Source of the DNA: an uncultured Collinsella sp.
Lineage (GTDB): Bacteria; Actinomycetota; Coriobacteriia; Coriobacteriales; Coriobacteriaceae
Length of the DNA stretch: 64,000 nt
Assembly (NCBI GenBank): GCA_958353395.1
Contig: CATWSG010000011.1
Location: 1-64,000 of the forward strand
Direction: 5' to 3'
The position numbers and the translations under genes are program-made. Shown here piece by piece: positions 26,071 through 33,821 of this stretch. The notes below the pieces were generated by a model. It was not told the origin of the DNA. It saw only the letters and a program-made list of their open reading frames with translations, and ran no database searches. Positions within the stretch are counted from its first letter, which is position 1, and every line of letters starts with the position of its first letter.

Positions 26071-26643
26071 ATGTCTCAGAACACCACCACCGCCCAGCCC
26101 CGCACCGTCCAGACCGCCGACCGCGGCAAACTCGACGTCCGCGCCCTCGTCTTGCTCGCCATCCTGCTTGCCGCCGGCTTCATCCTCAACTTCACCGTCG
26201 GCAAGGCCATCTCCGGCATCTCGGGCGGCATGATCAGCCCCGAGTTCATTATCTCGGCCTTCTGCCTCACTATCCTGGTCGTTCGTCCCAACATTGGCCA
26301 GGCGCTCGTTATCGGCCTGATCTCGGCGGCTGTAATCCAGATCACCACCACCTCGCCGTTTGTCGATTTTGCCGCCGAGGGCATCGCCGCCATGCTCATG
26401 GCCGTCATTGTCAACGCTGCTGCCAAGGACGGCCAGGTTAAGCCAGCCGTCGCCATCGTCGCAACGTTCGTGACCACCTTTGTCTCGGGCGTCATCTTCA
26501 TGGTCATCAAGATGGCTATGCTCGGCGTGGTGGGCGAGCTCGCCGCTGCCATGCTGCCCGTCGTCGCCATGACCGCCGTGTTTAACGCCATTCTGGTCGG
26601 CGCTCTCTATCTGCCCATCCAGAAGGCCCTGAAGCTCAACTAA
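26071..26643 (+). CDS. ECF transporter S-component, TrpP-like (probable tryptophan)
   Basis: 190 residues, ATG at 26071 after GAAAGG. Five to six TM helices. GGMISPEFIISAFCLTILVV, then NIGQALVIGLISAAVIQITT and VAMTAVFNAILVGALYLPIQ, resemble the TrpP family in layout. Substrate tryptophan is inferred from the Trp leader peptide just upstream. It would bind substrate in the membrane and be energised by the fused ATPase and EcfT encoded downstream. The N-terminal 25 residues are polar and Thr-rich. Confidence 0.78.
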   Translation: MSQNTTTAQPRTVQTADRGKLDVRALVLLAILLAAGFILNFTVGKAISGISGGMISPEFIISAFCLTILVVRPNIGQALVIGLISAAVIQITTTSPFVDFAAEGIAAMLMAVIVNAAAKDGQVKPAVAIVATFVTTFVSGVIFMVIKMAMLGVVGELAAAMLPVVAMTAVFNAILVGALYLPIQKALKLN

Positions 26644-26649
26644 CCTGCT

Positions 26650-26750
26650 CGGCTTTACGAGCCACCCCATCTTGGCGTTCATTCGTCGCTCGCGTACCCA
26701 AGTGCGCTTCGCTCCTCTTTCGCGCCAACCTGGGGCCCCTCGTAAAGCCG
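26650..26750 (+). repeat. Structured 3' element, family B copy 1
   Basis: Outer arms CGGCTTTACGAG (26650-26661) and CTCGTAAAGCCG (26739-26750) are perfect. The core 26663-26735 aligns over its length with the minus-strand core 52014-51941 (roughly 85% identical by eye), and its loop parts with 42240-42305. Conserved internal sequences are CGTTCA..CGTCGCTCGCGTACC and TCGCTCCTCTTTC. Stem bases GGCG/CGCC here are CCG/CGG in copy 3. It begins six bases after the S-component stop, in sense. Confidence 0.8.
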
Positions 26751-26795
26751 TCTCCGTGCTTCACCACCAAAGACTGTCCCAAACAACTAGCTTTT

Positions 26796-26835
26796 GGGGA
26801 CGTTCTTAAACGACTAGTCATTTAAGAACGTCCCC
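26796..26835. terminator. 15-bp hairpin before the ECF ATPase gene
   Basis: GGGGACGTTCTTAAA (26796-26810) and TTTAAGAACGTCCCC (26821-26835) are perfectly complementary around the loop CGACTAGTCA. It lies 20 bases before the ATPase start; terminator, processing site or repeat are all possible. Confidence 0.6.
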
Positions 26836-26855
26836 GATGACTATGAAAGGTATCC

Positions 26856-28607
26856 ATGGAAACGATCATCAACGTCGACGATGTCTCGTTCTCCTATGGC
26901 ACGCAGACCGAGCAGGCGCTTAAGCATATCTCGCTCGGCGTGAACAGGGGAGATTTTATCGGCATTATCGGGCCTTCGGGCGCCGGCAAGTCCACACTTG
27001 CCGCCTGCCTGTCGGGAGCCGTACCCCACCATTACACCGGCACGTTCTTTGGCTCCGTCACTGTCGACGGCAACGACACCTGTGAAGTTTCGCTCACCGA
27101 TGTGTCGCAGATCGTCGGCAGCGTGTTGCAGGACATCGACACGCAAATGGTCGCCTCGGTCGTCGAAGACGAGATGCTTTTTGGCCTGGAGAACTTTGGC
27201 GTTCCCCACGCCCAGATCGAGCAACGTGTGAGCGAGACGCTTAAGACCGTCGGCATCAGCGACCTGCGCGACCGCGAGGTTGCCACACTTTCGGGCGGCC
27301 AAAAGCAAAAGGTTGCCATCGCCGCCATCCTCGCCATGCGTCCGCGTGTGCTCGTGCTCGACGAACCCACCGCGGCGCTCGACCCCGCCAGCTCCACGCT
27401 GGTCTTCGAGACCCTACGCGAGGCCAACCGTGCACTCGGCATCACCATCGTCGTCGTTGAGCAAAAAGTCGCCCTGCTTTCGGAGTATTGCAACCGCGTG
27501 CTCGTGCTCAATCATGGCGAAATCGCGCTACAGGGCGAGCCGCACGAGGTCTTCGCGCACGCCGATGAGCTCCGCGCCATCGGCGTCGATTGCCCGCGTG
27601 TCACGCGCATTTTCAACAGCCTCGAGGCGGATGGCCTGGCCAGCGGCACTCCCTGTTTGGATGTTGATGAGGCCGAGCGCCTGATTACGGGCATCGTCGA
27701 CCCCGCACACGCAAGCAGCGACACTCAGGCACCCGCCGGCTCACCGCACGCACCGTCGTTGCGCCCGCACGCCAAGGACGCCGAGCCCGTGCTCACCTTC
27801 AATCACGTTGAGTTTGCCTATCCCAATGGCGGCGCCGCCGTCCACGACCTCAACCTGACCCTCTATCCCGGCGAGCTCGTGGGCATCGTCGGCCAAAACG
27901 GCGCCGGCAAGACCACGCTCACCAAGCTGCTCACAGGCCTGCTTAAGCCCGCCTCGGGCAGCGTGCGCGTCACGGGACTGGATACCACAGCCGTTCCCAC
28001 GAGCCGCATCGCCCGCGAAGTCGCAACCCTCTTCCAAAACCCCGACCGCCAGATCTGCAAGGACACCGTGCTCGACGAGGTCGCCTTTGGCCTGGAGCTT
28101 GCCGGCATCGACCGTGCCGAGGCGCTGCGTCGCGCCCAGCTCGTCATCGACCGCTTTGGTTTGCCGGCCGACGAGGCACCCTTCTCGCTCTCGCGCGGTC
28201 AACGCCAGATGGTGGCACTCGCCTCCGTCGTGGTCGTAGAGCCCAAAATCGTGGTGCTCGACGAGCCTACGAGCGGCCTTGACTACCGCGAGTGCATGAC
28301 CGTCATGGAAACCGTTCGCACCATGGCCGAGCGCGGCTGCGCTGTAATCATGGTCTGCCACGACATGGAAGTCGTCTCCGACTTTGCCGAGCGCATTGTA
28401 GTAATGGCCGACGGCCGCATCCTCGAGCGCGGCCGCACGCACGAGCTGTTCTCGGACATCGAGCTCATGCAGCGAGCCTACGTTGAGCCGCCCCAGGTCA
28501 TAGAGCTTTCTCGTCGCCTGGCATCCTCCGTCTCTCCCGCCTTTGCACAGGTGAGCGAGGTCACCGATATCGTTCGCATTACCGAGGAGATGGTCCACCG
28601 TGGTTAG
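26856..28607 (+). CDS. Fused ECF transporter ATPase (EcfA1-EcfA2)
   Basis: 583 residues carrying two ABC ATPase domains that are usually separate proteins. Domain 1: Walker A GPSGAGKST (about residues 39-47), signature TLSGGQKQKVAIA, Walker B VLVLDEPTAALD. Domain 2 (from about residue 310): GQNGAGKTT, Q-loop LFQNPDRQ, signature FSLSRGQRQMVALAS (SRGQ instead of SGGQ), Walker B IVVLDEPTSGLD. The linker (about 280-310) is Ala/Pro/His-rich. With EcfT it forms the energising module for the S-component upstream and perhaps others. The stop overlaps the ecfT start by eight bases. Confidence 0.93.
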   Translation: METIINVDDVSFSYGTQTEQALKHISLGVNRGDFIGIIGPSGAGKSTLAACLSGAVPHHYTGTFFGSVTVDGNDTCEVSLTDVSQIVGSVLQDIDTQMVASVVEDEMLFGLENFGVPHAQIEQRVSETLKTVGISDLRDREVATLSGGQKQKVAIAAILAMRPRVLVLDEPTAALDPASSTLVFETLREANRALGITIVVVEQKVALLSEYCNRVLVLNHGEIALQGEPHEVFAHADELRAIGVDCPRVTRIFNSLEADGLASGTPCLDVDEAERLITGIVDPAHASSDTQAPAGSPHAPSLRPHAKDAEPVLTFNHVEFAYPNGGAAVHDLNLTLYPGELVGIVGQNGAGKTTLTKLLTGLLKPASGSVRVTGLDTTAVPTSRIAREVATLFQNPDRQICKDTVLDEVAFGLELAGIDRAEALRRAQLVIDRFGLPADEAPFSLSRGQRQMVALASVVVVEPKIVVLDEPTSGLDYRECMTVMETVRTMAERGCAVIMVCHDMEVVSDFAERIVVMADGRILERGRTHELFSDIELMQRAYVEPPQVIELSRRLASSVSPAFAQVSEVTDIVRITEEMVHRG

Positions 28608-29346
28608 CGTCATCGACTATATGCCGGGCGATACACTGCTGCACCGCTTGAACCCGGTCGTCAAACTGGGCCTTGCCGCCGCCATCATCATCGGCATTTT
28701 CCTGTCCGACACCTACGTGGCGCTGTTGGGCTTTTTGGCGCTCACCCTTGCACTGGGCGCCTACGCCGGCGTCGTCGACCGTCTGCTCTCGCTACTCAAG
28801 CTGCTGATTCCGCTCGCGCTTATCATGCTGGTGCTTCAGCTGGCTTTTATGCGCGATGGCAACATCGTGTGGGGCTTTATCACCGACACGGGCCTCATTA
28901 CCGGATCGAAGGCCTGCCTACGCCTGTTGGGCGTGGCGCTGCCACTCATCCTCATGCTTATGGTGACCAAGCTCAACGACCTCGCCAACGCTTGCGTCGA
29001 GGTGCTGCACGTGCCATATCGCTATGCCTTCACCTTTACCACGGCGCTGCGTTTTGTGCCGGTATTTGGCCAGGAAATGAACGCCATCATGGAGGCGCAG
29101 ACTGCACGCGGCGTCGAATACGACACTAAGAATCCCGTCAAGAAACTCAAACTCATGCTGCCGCTGTGCGTGCCGCTGCTTATCTCGAGCGTGGGCAAGA
29201 CCGATGCCACCGCGCTTGCCGCCGAGCAGCGCGGCTTCTATCTGCGTACGCGCGCCAGCTCGTACAAGCGCTACCCCATCAAGGGCCTAGACATCGCCGT
29301 ACTCATCATCAGCATCGCCCTTATCGCCATCGGCTTCCTGTTCTAG
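28600..29346 (+). CDS. ecfT: ECF transporter transmembrane component EcfT
   Basis: 248 residues from a GTG at 28600 inside the end of the ATPase gene. It begins with MPGDTLLHRLNPVVKLGLA, typical of EcfT, then several TM helices. The coupling helices carry MEAQTARGVEY and AAEQRGFYL, the two Ala-Arg-Gly-type motifs that contact the ATPases (the second reads QRG). It couples ATP hydrolysis to movement of the S-component. It ends in a strong terminator at 29374. Confidence 0.93.
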   Translation: MVSVIDYMPGDTLLHRLNPVVKLGLAAAIIIGIFLSDTYVALLGFLALTLALGAYAGVVDRLLSLLKLLIPLALIMLVLQLAFMRDGNIVWGFITDTGLITGSKACLRLLGVALPLILMLMVTKLNDLANACVEVLHVPYRYAFTFTTALRFVPVFGQEMNAIMEAQTARGVEYDTKNPVKKLKLMLPLCVPLLISSVGKTDATALAAEQRGFYLRTRASSYKRYPIKGLDIAVLIISIALIAIGFLF

Positions 29347-29373
29347 CAATCGCTGGCAGCAACCGGCAAATGC

Positions 29374-29411
29374 AAAAGGCCTCGGCTCGCACCAAACGAG
29401 CCGAGGCCTTT
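29374..29411 (+). terminator. Rho-independent terminator of the ECF operon
   Basis: AAAAGGCCTCGGCTCG (29374-29389) pairs with CGAGCCGAGGCCTTT (29397-29411) across a seven-base loop. Bidirectional in form; the racemase gene converges from the other side. Confidence 0.9.
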
Positions 29412-29470
29412 ACTGTTTTCCCAGATAATACCTGTCAAAATAAACCTGTCCCTTTTTGGCAGGTCGGAAG

Positions 29471-30217
29471 CTAGAGGCGGTAGGGGACGCCGCTGCGAAT
29501 GATGGACTCGCGCACCAGGACATCCATCGCATCGAGGGTGATCTCGGGCATCTCGCGATACTTCTGCAACACCGAAAGCTCCGTGCAGGCCAGGATGACG
29601 CGGTCGCAGCCGCTACGGGCGAACTCCCACATCACGCGGTCAAACTTATCCATATCGGGCTCGCGCCCGGCCTTCACATCGTCGTAGATGAGCGACATCA
29701 CGTCGGCCTGACGCTTTTCGCTGGGATAGACGACCTCAACGCCCGCGGTCTCACATTCGCGCCCATAGACGTCTGCGCCCACGGTACCGTCGGTGCCCAT
29801 GATGCCGATCTTGTGCACCGGCTCGGCCGGCATGCTCAGGTTGGGGTCGAACTCGCACTCCCCCATCACCGCGCCGGCCAGAGCATAGCGCACCGACTCG
29901 CACGGCATGTGGATAATCGGCACCTTCGTAAACGACTGGATCTGGTCGTAGAAGTAGTGTGACGTGTTGCAGGGAATGGCAATGTTCGCACAACCCAGCG
30001 ACTCGAGCGCTTGGGCGCACTCCTTCATGGTCGCCAGCAGCTCGGCATGCTCACCGGTCTTGATGGCCAGCGTGCGGTCGGGCATGGTCGACTTGGAAAG
30101 CACCACCATGTCGATATGCTCCTGGTCGCACGTAGCCGCCGTATGACGTACCACCTGGTCGTAGTAATACGACGTGGCCTCGGCGCCCATGCCGCCGATA
30201 ACTCCCAGCTTTTCCAT
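29471..30217 (-). CDS. Aspartate/glutamate racemase family (probable aspartate racemase)
   Basis: 248 residues from the ATG at 30217, which follows AAGGAGG (MEKLGVIGGMGAEATSYYYD). The two catalytic cysteines are in IAIPCNTSHYFYDQ and VILACTELSVLQ, the cofactor-independent two-base racemase arrangement. It lies directly downstream (84 bases) of a D-aspartate ligase-like gene, so production of D-Asp for the wall cross-bridge is the likely role. Glutamate or broad specificity cannot be excluded from sequence. Confidence 0.87.
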   Translation of the reverse strand: MEKLGVIGGMGAEATSYYYDQVVRHTAATCDQEHIDMVVLSKSTMPDRTLAIKTGEHAELLATMKECAQALESLGCANIAIPCNTSHYFYDQIQSFTKVPIIHMPCESVRYALAGAVMGECEFDPNLSMPAEPVHKIGIMGTDGTVGADVYGRECETAGVEVVYPSEKRQADVMSLIYDDVKAGREPDMDKFDRVMWEFARSGCDRVILACTELSVLQKYREMPEITLDAMDVLVRESIIRSGVPYRL

Positions 30218-30300
30218 CGCCGCCTCCTTGGTGACGCCCCGCAACTTCGCGTATCATACCCGCGCCCGCCCGATACATACCGGACGGGCGCCACGCTCGT

Positions 30301-31557
30301 CTACTTGTAATACGTCTTGAACAGCTTAAAGTGGCGCAGCTTGGTGTGCCACATGCGCAACCAGCGGTTAAAGACAAAATCGCCCTTCATAAACGAAGGA
30401 TCGGCAGCCTTGCCCTCCTTGGCCAGACGATGCGCCTTCGCACGCAGCTCGGGGTCCTTGACATACTTGTCAACGACGCCCATAGGAACGACCATCCACA
30501 GCGCCTCATCCTGCGCCGTCACAAATTCCGGCTCAAACGGGCGGTTATAGACGTACTCATCCACCACGTATTTAGCAACGTTAAAGCCACTATTGGTGAC
30601 ATAGTAATTACTGCGGCCCTGACGCGTGTTGAAGTCGAGGAACTTAAATGAGCCATCGCGCTCGTCGTACTTGACGTCGAAGTTGGAGAAGCCCGTAAAC
30701 TTAAGGTCCTCAAGCAGCTTGCGCACGCCACCCATGAGCTCGTCGTTGGACTCAGTGATGATGCACGCATGGTTGCCGACACCATGGGGCTGATGCTCCT
30801 CGAGTAGCACGTGACCCAGGCACATCATGCGAACCTTGCCGTTGCGGTCGGAATAACTGGTAAGCACGCGCATGTACTCGTCGTTGCCGGGCACGCGGTC
30901 CTGCAAGATGAGGTCATCGGTGTAGCCGCTGGCGTACACATCGCGAATGACTTGTTCCAGCTCGGCGCGATCGGCAATCTCGTAGGCCTTCTTCTGACCC
31001 TCGAACTCGTGCTCCCACCACATGATGCCGTCAGAGGGCTTCAGAATCATCGGAAAGGGGAAGTCGATCTGGTCGAGCACCTCGGCGGAAGCCTCACCCT
31101 GAGCGTTGAGCATCGCCATGGTAAAGGTAAACGTGTGCGGATAGGGCACACCGTGCTTCTCGCACAGCTCGTAGAAGATCTCCTTCTTTTGGCACTGCTC
31201 GAGCATGCCGTAGGGCGCATAGGGCGCGATGACGTTCGAGGCAAGCTGGCCGGCGTCCTGAGCCTGCGCAGCAAGCGCGACGTAGTTGTCGCCACAGCCC
31301 ATGAGAATAATCTTCTTATCAGGATTGGCCTGTGCGACGCCGTTAACGGTTTCGATCATGACCGGCATGGTATCGATATCCACGTTGGGCGTGTAATCGA
31401 TAATTTGGCTGCGATACGCGGGGCCGGTCTGGTACTTGCCAAAGACCAGGCTCTTAACCTGATACTCCTCGTAGAAAGCGCGCGCCACCGAATACGCGTT
31501 GATGTCGCCGCCGAGCAGCACGGGGATAAACTCGCGCTCTGTAAACTGCAATGCCAT
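30301..31557 (-). CDS. ATP-grasp D-aspartate ligase-like protein (Asl family)
   Basis: 418 residues. It starts FTEREFIPVLLGGDINAYSVARAFYEEY, the arrangement seen in Enterococcus faecium D-aspartate ligase (Asl-fm). The ATP-grasp part has FPMILKPSDGIMWWEHEFEG (ATP lysine), DLILQDRVPGNDEYMRVLTS and FLDFNTRQGRSNYY (metal-binding end). The family attaches D-Asp through its beta-carboxylate to the Lys or ornithine side chain of the peptidoglycan precursor. A racemase gene follows on the same strand, the same pairing as in E. faecium. Substrate assignment rests on family resemblance and context. Confidence 0.83.
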   Translation of the reverse strand: MALQFTEREFIPVLLGGDINAYSVARAFYEEYQVKSLVFGKYQTGPAYRSQIIDYTPNVDIDTMPVMIETVNGVAQANPDKKIILMGCGDNYVALAAQAQDAGQLASNVIAPYAPYGMLEQCQKKEIFYELCEKHGVPYPHTFTFTMAMLNAQGEASAEVLDQIDFPFPMILKPSDGIMWWEHEFEGQKKAYEIADRAELEQVIRDVYASGYTDDLILQDRVPGNDEYMRVLTSYSDRNGKVRMMCLGHVLLEEHQPHGVGNHACIITESNDELMGGVRKLLEDLKFTGFSNFDVKYDERDGSFKFLDFNTRQGRSNYYVTNSGFNVAKYVVDEYVYNRPFEPEFVTAQDEALWMVVPMGVVDKYVKDPELRAKAHRLAKEGKAADPSFMKGDFVFNRWLRMWHTKLRHFKLFKTYYK

Positions 31558-31777
31558 GGAAACTTCCTATCTAGAACTGCCCACACGACGGGCGGTCTTT
31601 GTGCAACTGATTTATTCTAGCGTGCCGAGCCGCCGGCACCCAAAGCTCCACCGTATCTATGGCAATCGGCGTAATTATCCAGCACGAAGGCGGCGATCAC
31701 CGGTGTACGACAACGGGCAATGAACCCACCGTTGTTGTAGGATTCAACATGTTGCCAGCCCCGTCGAAAGGTACACT

Positions 31778-32410
31778 GTGCCCCAGGCTCATCCGATCAA
31801 CAACCCCATCATTGACGCCGCAAAGCGCGAACTTGCGGATCGTGCCCAGACGGCAGCTCCCCTACGCACCGCAAACGATGCTTACAACGGGCCTGCCCGC
31901 ATCGTCTCAATCAACACGTCGGAGCACAAAGGCACGCGTAAGTCACCCGTCGCCGACGGGCACGACACCGTCATCGAGCAGTTTGGCCTCGCCTCCGATG
32001 CGCACGCCGGGCATTGGCACCGTCAGGTCTCCTTTTTAGCTGCAGAGTCTATCCAGACGGCGCAGGCGCGCGGGCTCGATGTGCACGAGGGCGACTTTGG
32101 CGAGAACTTCACAACCCAGGGTATCAACCTGCTCTCACTCCCCTTGGGCACGCAGCTCAAGCTCGGTAGCGAAGTGCTCGTCGAAATCAGCCAGATCGGC
32201 AAAGTCTGCCACACACGCTGTGCCATCTACTATCTCGCCGGCGACTGTATCTTCCCCCACGAGGGCATTTTTGGCGTCGTGCTGCAGGGCGGAGAAGTCC
32301 ATATCGGTGACGACATACAGGTGGTCAGGCTCGGCGACGGCACCTGTTCCTTCACTCCCGCCGAGGCACTCAAAGAGGTGGAGCGGGCTCGCCGCGAAGG
32401 AACCCTGTAG
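31778..32410 (+). CDS. MOSC domain protein
   Basis: 210 residues from a GTG preceded by GAAAGG. The MOSC beta-barrel spans about residues 40-190: ARIVSINTSEHKGTRKSPV, GLASDAHAGHWHRQVSFL, VHEGDFGENFTTQGINL, GKVCHTRCAIYYLAGDC and GEVHIGDDIQVV. The conserved Cys that handles sulphur in molybdenum cofactor metabolism is probably the first Cys in KVCHTRC. MOSC proteins sulphurate Moco or detoxify N-hydroxylated compounds. No Moco biosynthesis gene (moaB/mogA type) is near, so the role is open. Confidence 0.85.
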   Translation: MPQAHPINNPIIDAAKRELADRAQTAAPLRTANDAYNGPARIVSINTSEHKGTRKSPVADGHDTVIEQFGLASDAHAGHWHRQVSFLAAESIQTAQARGLDVHEGDFGENFTTQGINLLSLPLGTQLKLGSEVLVEISQIGKVCHTRCAIYYLAGDCIFPHEGIFGVVLQGGEVHIGDDIQVVRLGDGTCSFTPAEALKEVERARREGTL

Positions 32411-32643
32411 TTGCAAAACCCCACGTTGAGGTAGCTTTTGCAGCCAAAAACCCTCACAAACAGGGTGCCGTAACGTTAAAGTTGAACTCTATGGTTTCTC
32501 AACAATTCACCATTCCCGCAGGTCAAGGCCAAAGCCTCAAGTTCAACTTGACCCTTTGGAACCTTTAAGGTTCAAGTTGAGGTCGAAAGCAGTAGTAGAA
32601 TACACCTCGACCAATAACCTACGATTGATTGCAGAGGGACTGG
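32411..32643. other. Intergenic region with several weak inverted repeats
   Basis: Contains TTGCAAAA...CTTTTGCA (about 32411-32441) right after the MOSC stop, and AAGTTGAACT/AGTTCAACTT plus TCAACTTGACC/GGTTCAAGTTGA between 32478 and 32582. The last ones lie just upstream of the secreted wall protein gene and may be regulator sites. No gene seen. Confidence 0.45.
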
Positions 32644-33777
32644 ATGCAGCATTCGAACCATCGCACCGCAGCGCTCATCGCGTCGAAGCCGGCTCGTATC
32701 ATCACGAGCGCCGCGCTCGCCGTCGCGCTGACGGCCACGCCGATGCTCTCCCCCGTCGCGGCCTATGCCGCCTCGCAGGCAACGCAGGATCAGCTTTCCG
32801 CCGCCCAGAAAAAGATCGAGGACGCTACGAGCGCCTACAACGACGCCCGCACCAAGCTCGAGGATCTGCAAAAGCAGATCGACTCCAATGAGGCGAACAT
32901 CGATAAGATTGAGGCCGAGCTACCCGAGCAGCAGGCCAAGGCAAGCTCCGCCATGCGCGATCTGTATAAGTACCAGAAGGGCACCAGCCCCATCGTGAGC
33001 TTCCTGGTGAACACGCAGAGCTTGGGTGACTTTATCACCACCTGCAAATACACCAACCAGATTACGAGCTCGAGCGTCGACGAGATCGAAGAGCTTAACA
33101 AGATGCAGACCGAGCTCGAGCAGAACAAAACCGCCCTCGATCAGGCCAAGTCTCAGCTCGAGGGCGAGCAAAAGAATGCCGAGGATGCACTGGCGCAGGC
33201 TCAGCAGCTCCGCAGCGAGGCGCAGGCAAAGGCCGAGCAGGAAAATGCTGCCGAGCTGGCAAAGCTCGAGGCCGACAAGGCCGCTGCCGCCGAGAAGATC
33301 TCGGGCGAGGGTGTAAGCGGCAACAACTCCAACAGCCAGGCCAACAACGCCAACACCACCATCGACACCACGGTGAACAGCTCGAATAGCGGTAACTCCG
33401 ATTACGACTCGTTCATTAACGAGTGGACGAGCCGCATCGATAACTACCTTGCCGGCTCCCCCATGGCAGGCCAGGGCTACAACTTTGCCGTCGCCGCCTG
33501 GAATACCGGCGTCGATCCCCGTTGGTCCCCCGCCATCGCCTGCATCGAGAGCAGCAAGGGCCTCTATTGCGCCGGCTCCTATAACGCCTGGGGCTGGAGT
33601 GCCCGCGGCGGCGGTTGGCGTAGCTTTGGTAGCTGGAGCGAGGGCGTCTCCGCCCACGTTGCCTACCTGGGCGCCAACTATGGTTCCACGCTTACTCCGG
33701 CAGCCGCCAAGAAGTACTGCCCGCCCACGTGGCAGGACTGGTACAACAAGGTCGCCAATCAAATGAACCGTATTTAA
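32644..33777 (+). CDS. Secreted coiled-coil protein with C-terminal lysozyme-like domain (PcsB-like)
   Basis: 377 residues from the ATG at 32644 (Shine-Dalgarno GAGGGAC). A signal peptide ends at AAYAASQ (about residue 43). A long coiled coil (about 45-240, rich in Gln, Glu, Ala, Lys) resembles the N-terminal part of PcsB/CwlO-type proteins that are controlled by FtsEX. A low-complexity Asn/Ser linker follows, then a domain with AWNTGVDPRWSPAIACIESSKGLYC, GSYNAWGWSARGGGWRSFGSW and HVAYLGANYGS. It looks like a lysozyme-like (glucosaminidase/transglycosylase) fold with a Glu in IESSKG. It is probably a peptidoglycan hydrolase acting at division. Confidence 0.82.
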   Translation: MQHSNHRTAALIASKPARIITSAALAVALTATPMLSPVAAYAASQATQDQLSAAQKKIEDATSAYNDARTKLEDLQKQIDSNEANIDKIEAELPEQQAKASSAMRDLYKYQKGTSPIVSFLVNTQSLGDFITTCKYTNQITSSSVDEIEELNKMQTELEQNKTALDQAKSQLEGEQKNAEDALAQAQQLRSEAQAKAEQENAAELAKLEADKAAAAEKISGEGVSGNNSNSQANNANTTIDTTVNSSNSGNSDYDSFINEWTSRIDNYLAGSPMAGQGYNFAVAAWNTGVDPRWSPAIACIESSKGLYCAGSYNAWGWSARGGGWRSFGSWSEGVSAHVAYLGANYGSTLTPAAAKKYCPPTWQDWYNKVANQMNRI

Positions 33778-33787
33778 GTGCAACTGC

Positions 33788-33814
33788 AAAGGGGCCCCAA
33801 ACGGGGCCCCTTTT
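33788..33814 (+). terminator. Rho-independent terminator
   Basis: AAAGGGGCCCC (33788-33798), loop AAAC, GGGGCCCCTTTT (33803-33814). It ends the secreted wall protein gene and may also serve the kinase gene from the other strand. Confidence 0.92.
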
Positions 33815-33821
33815 CGATTCT

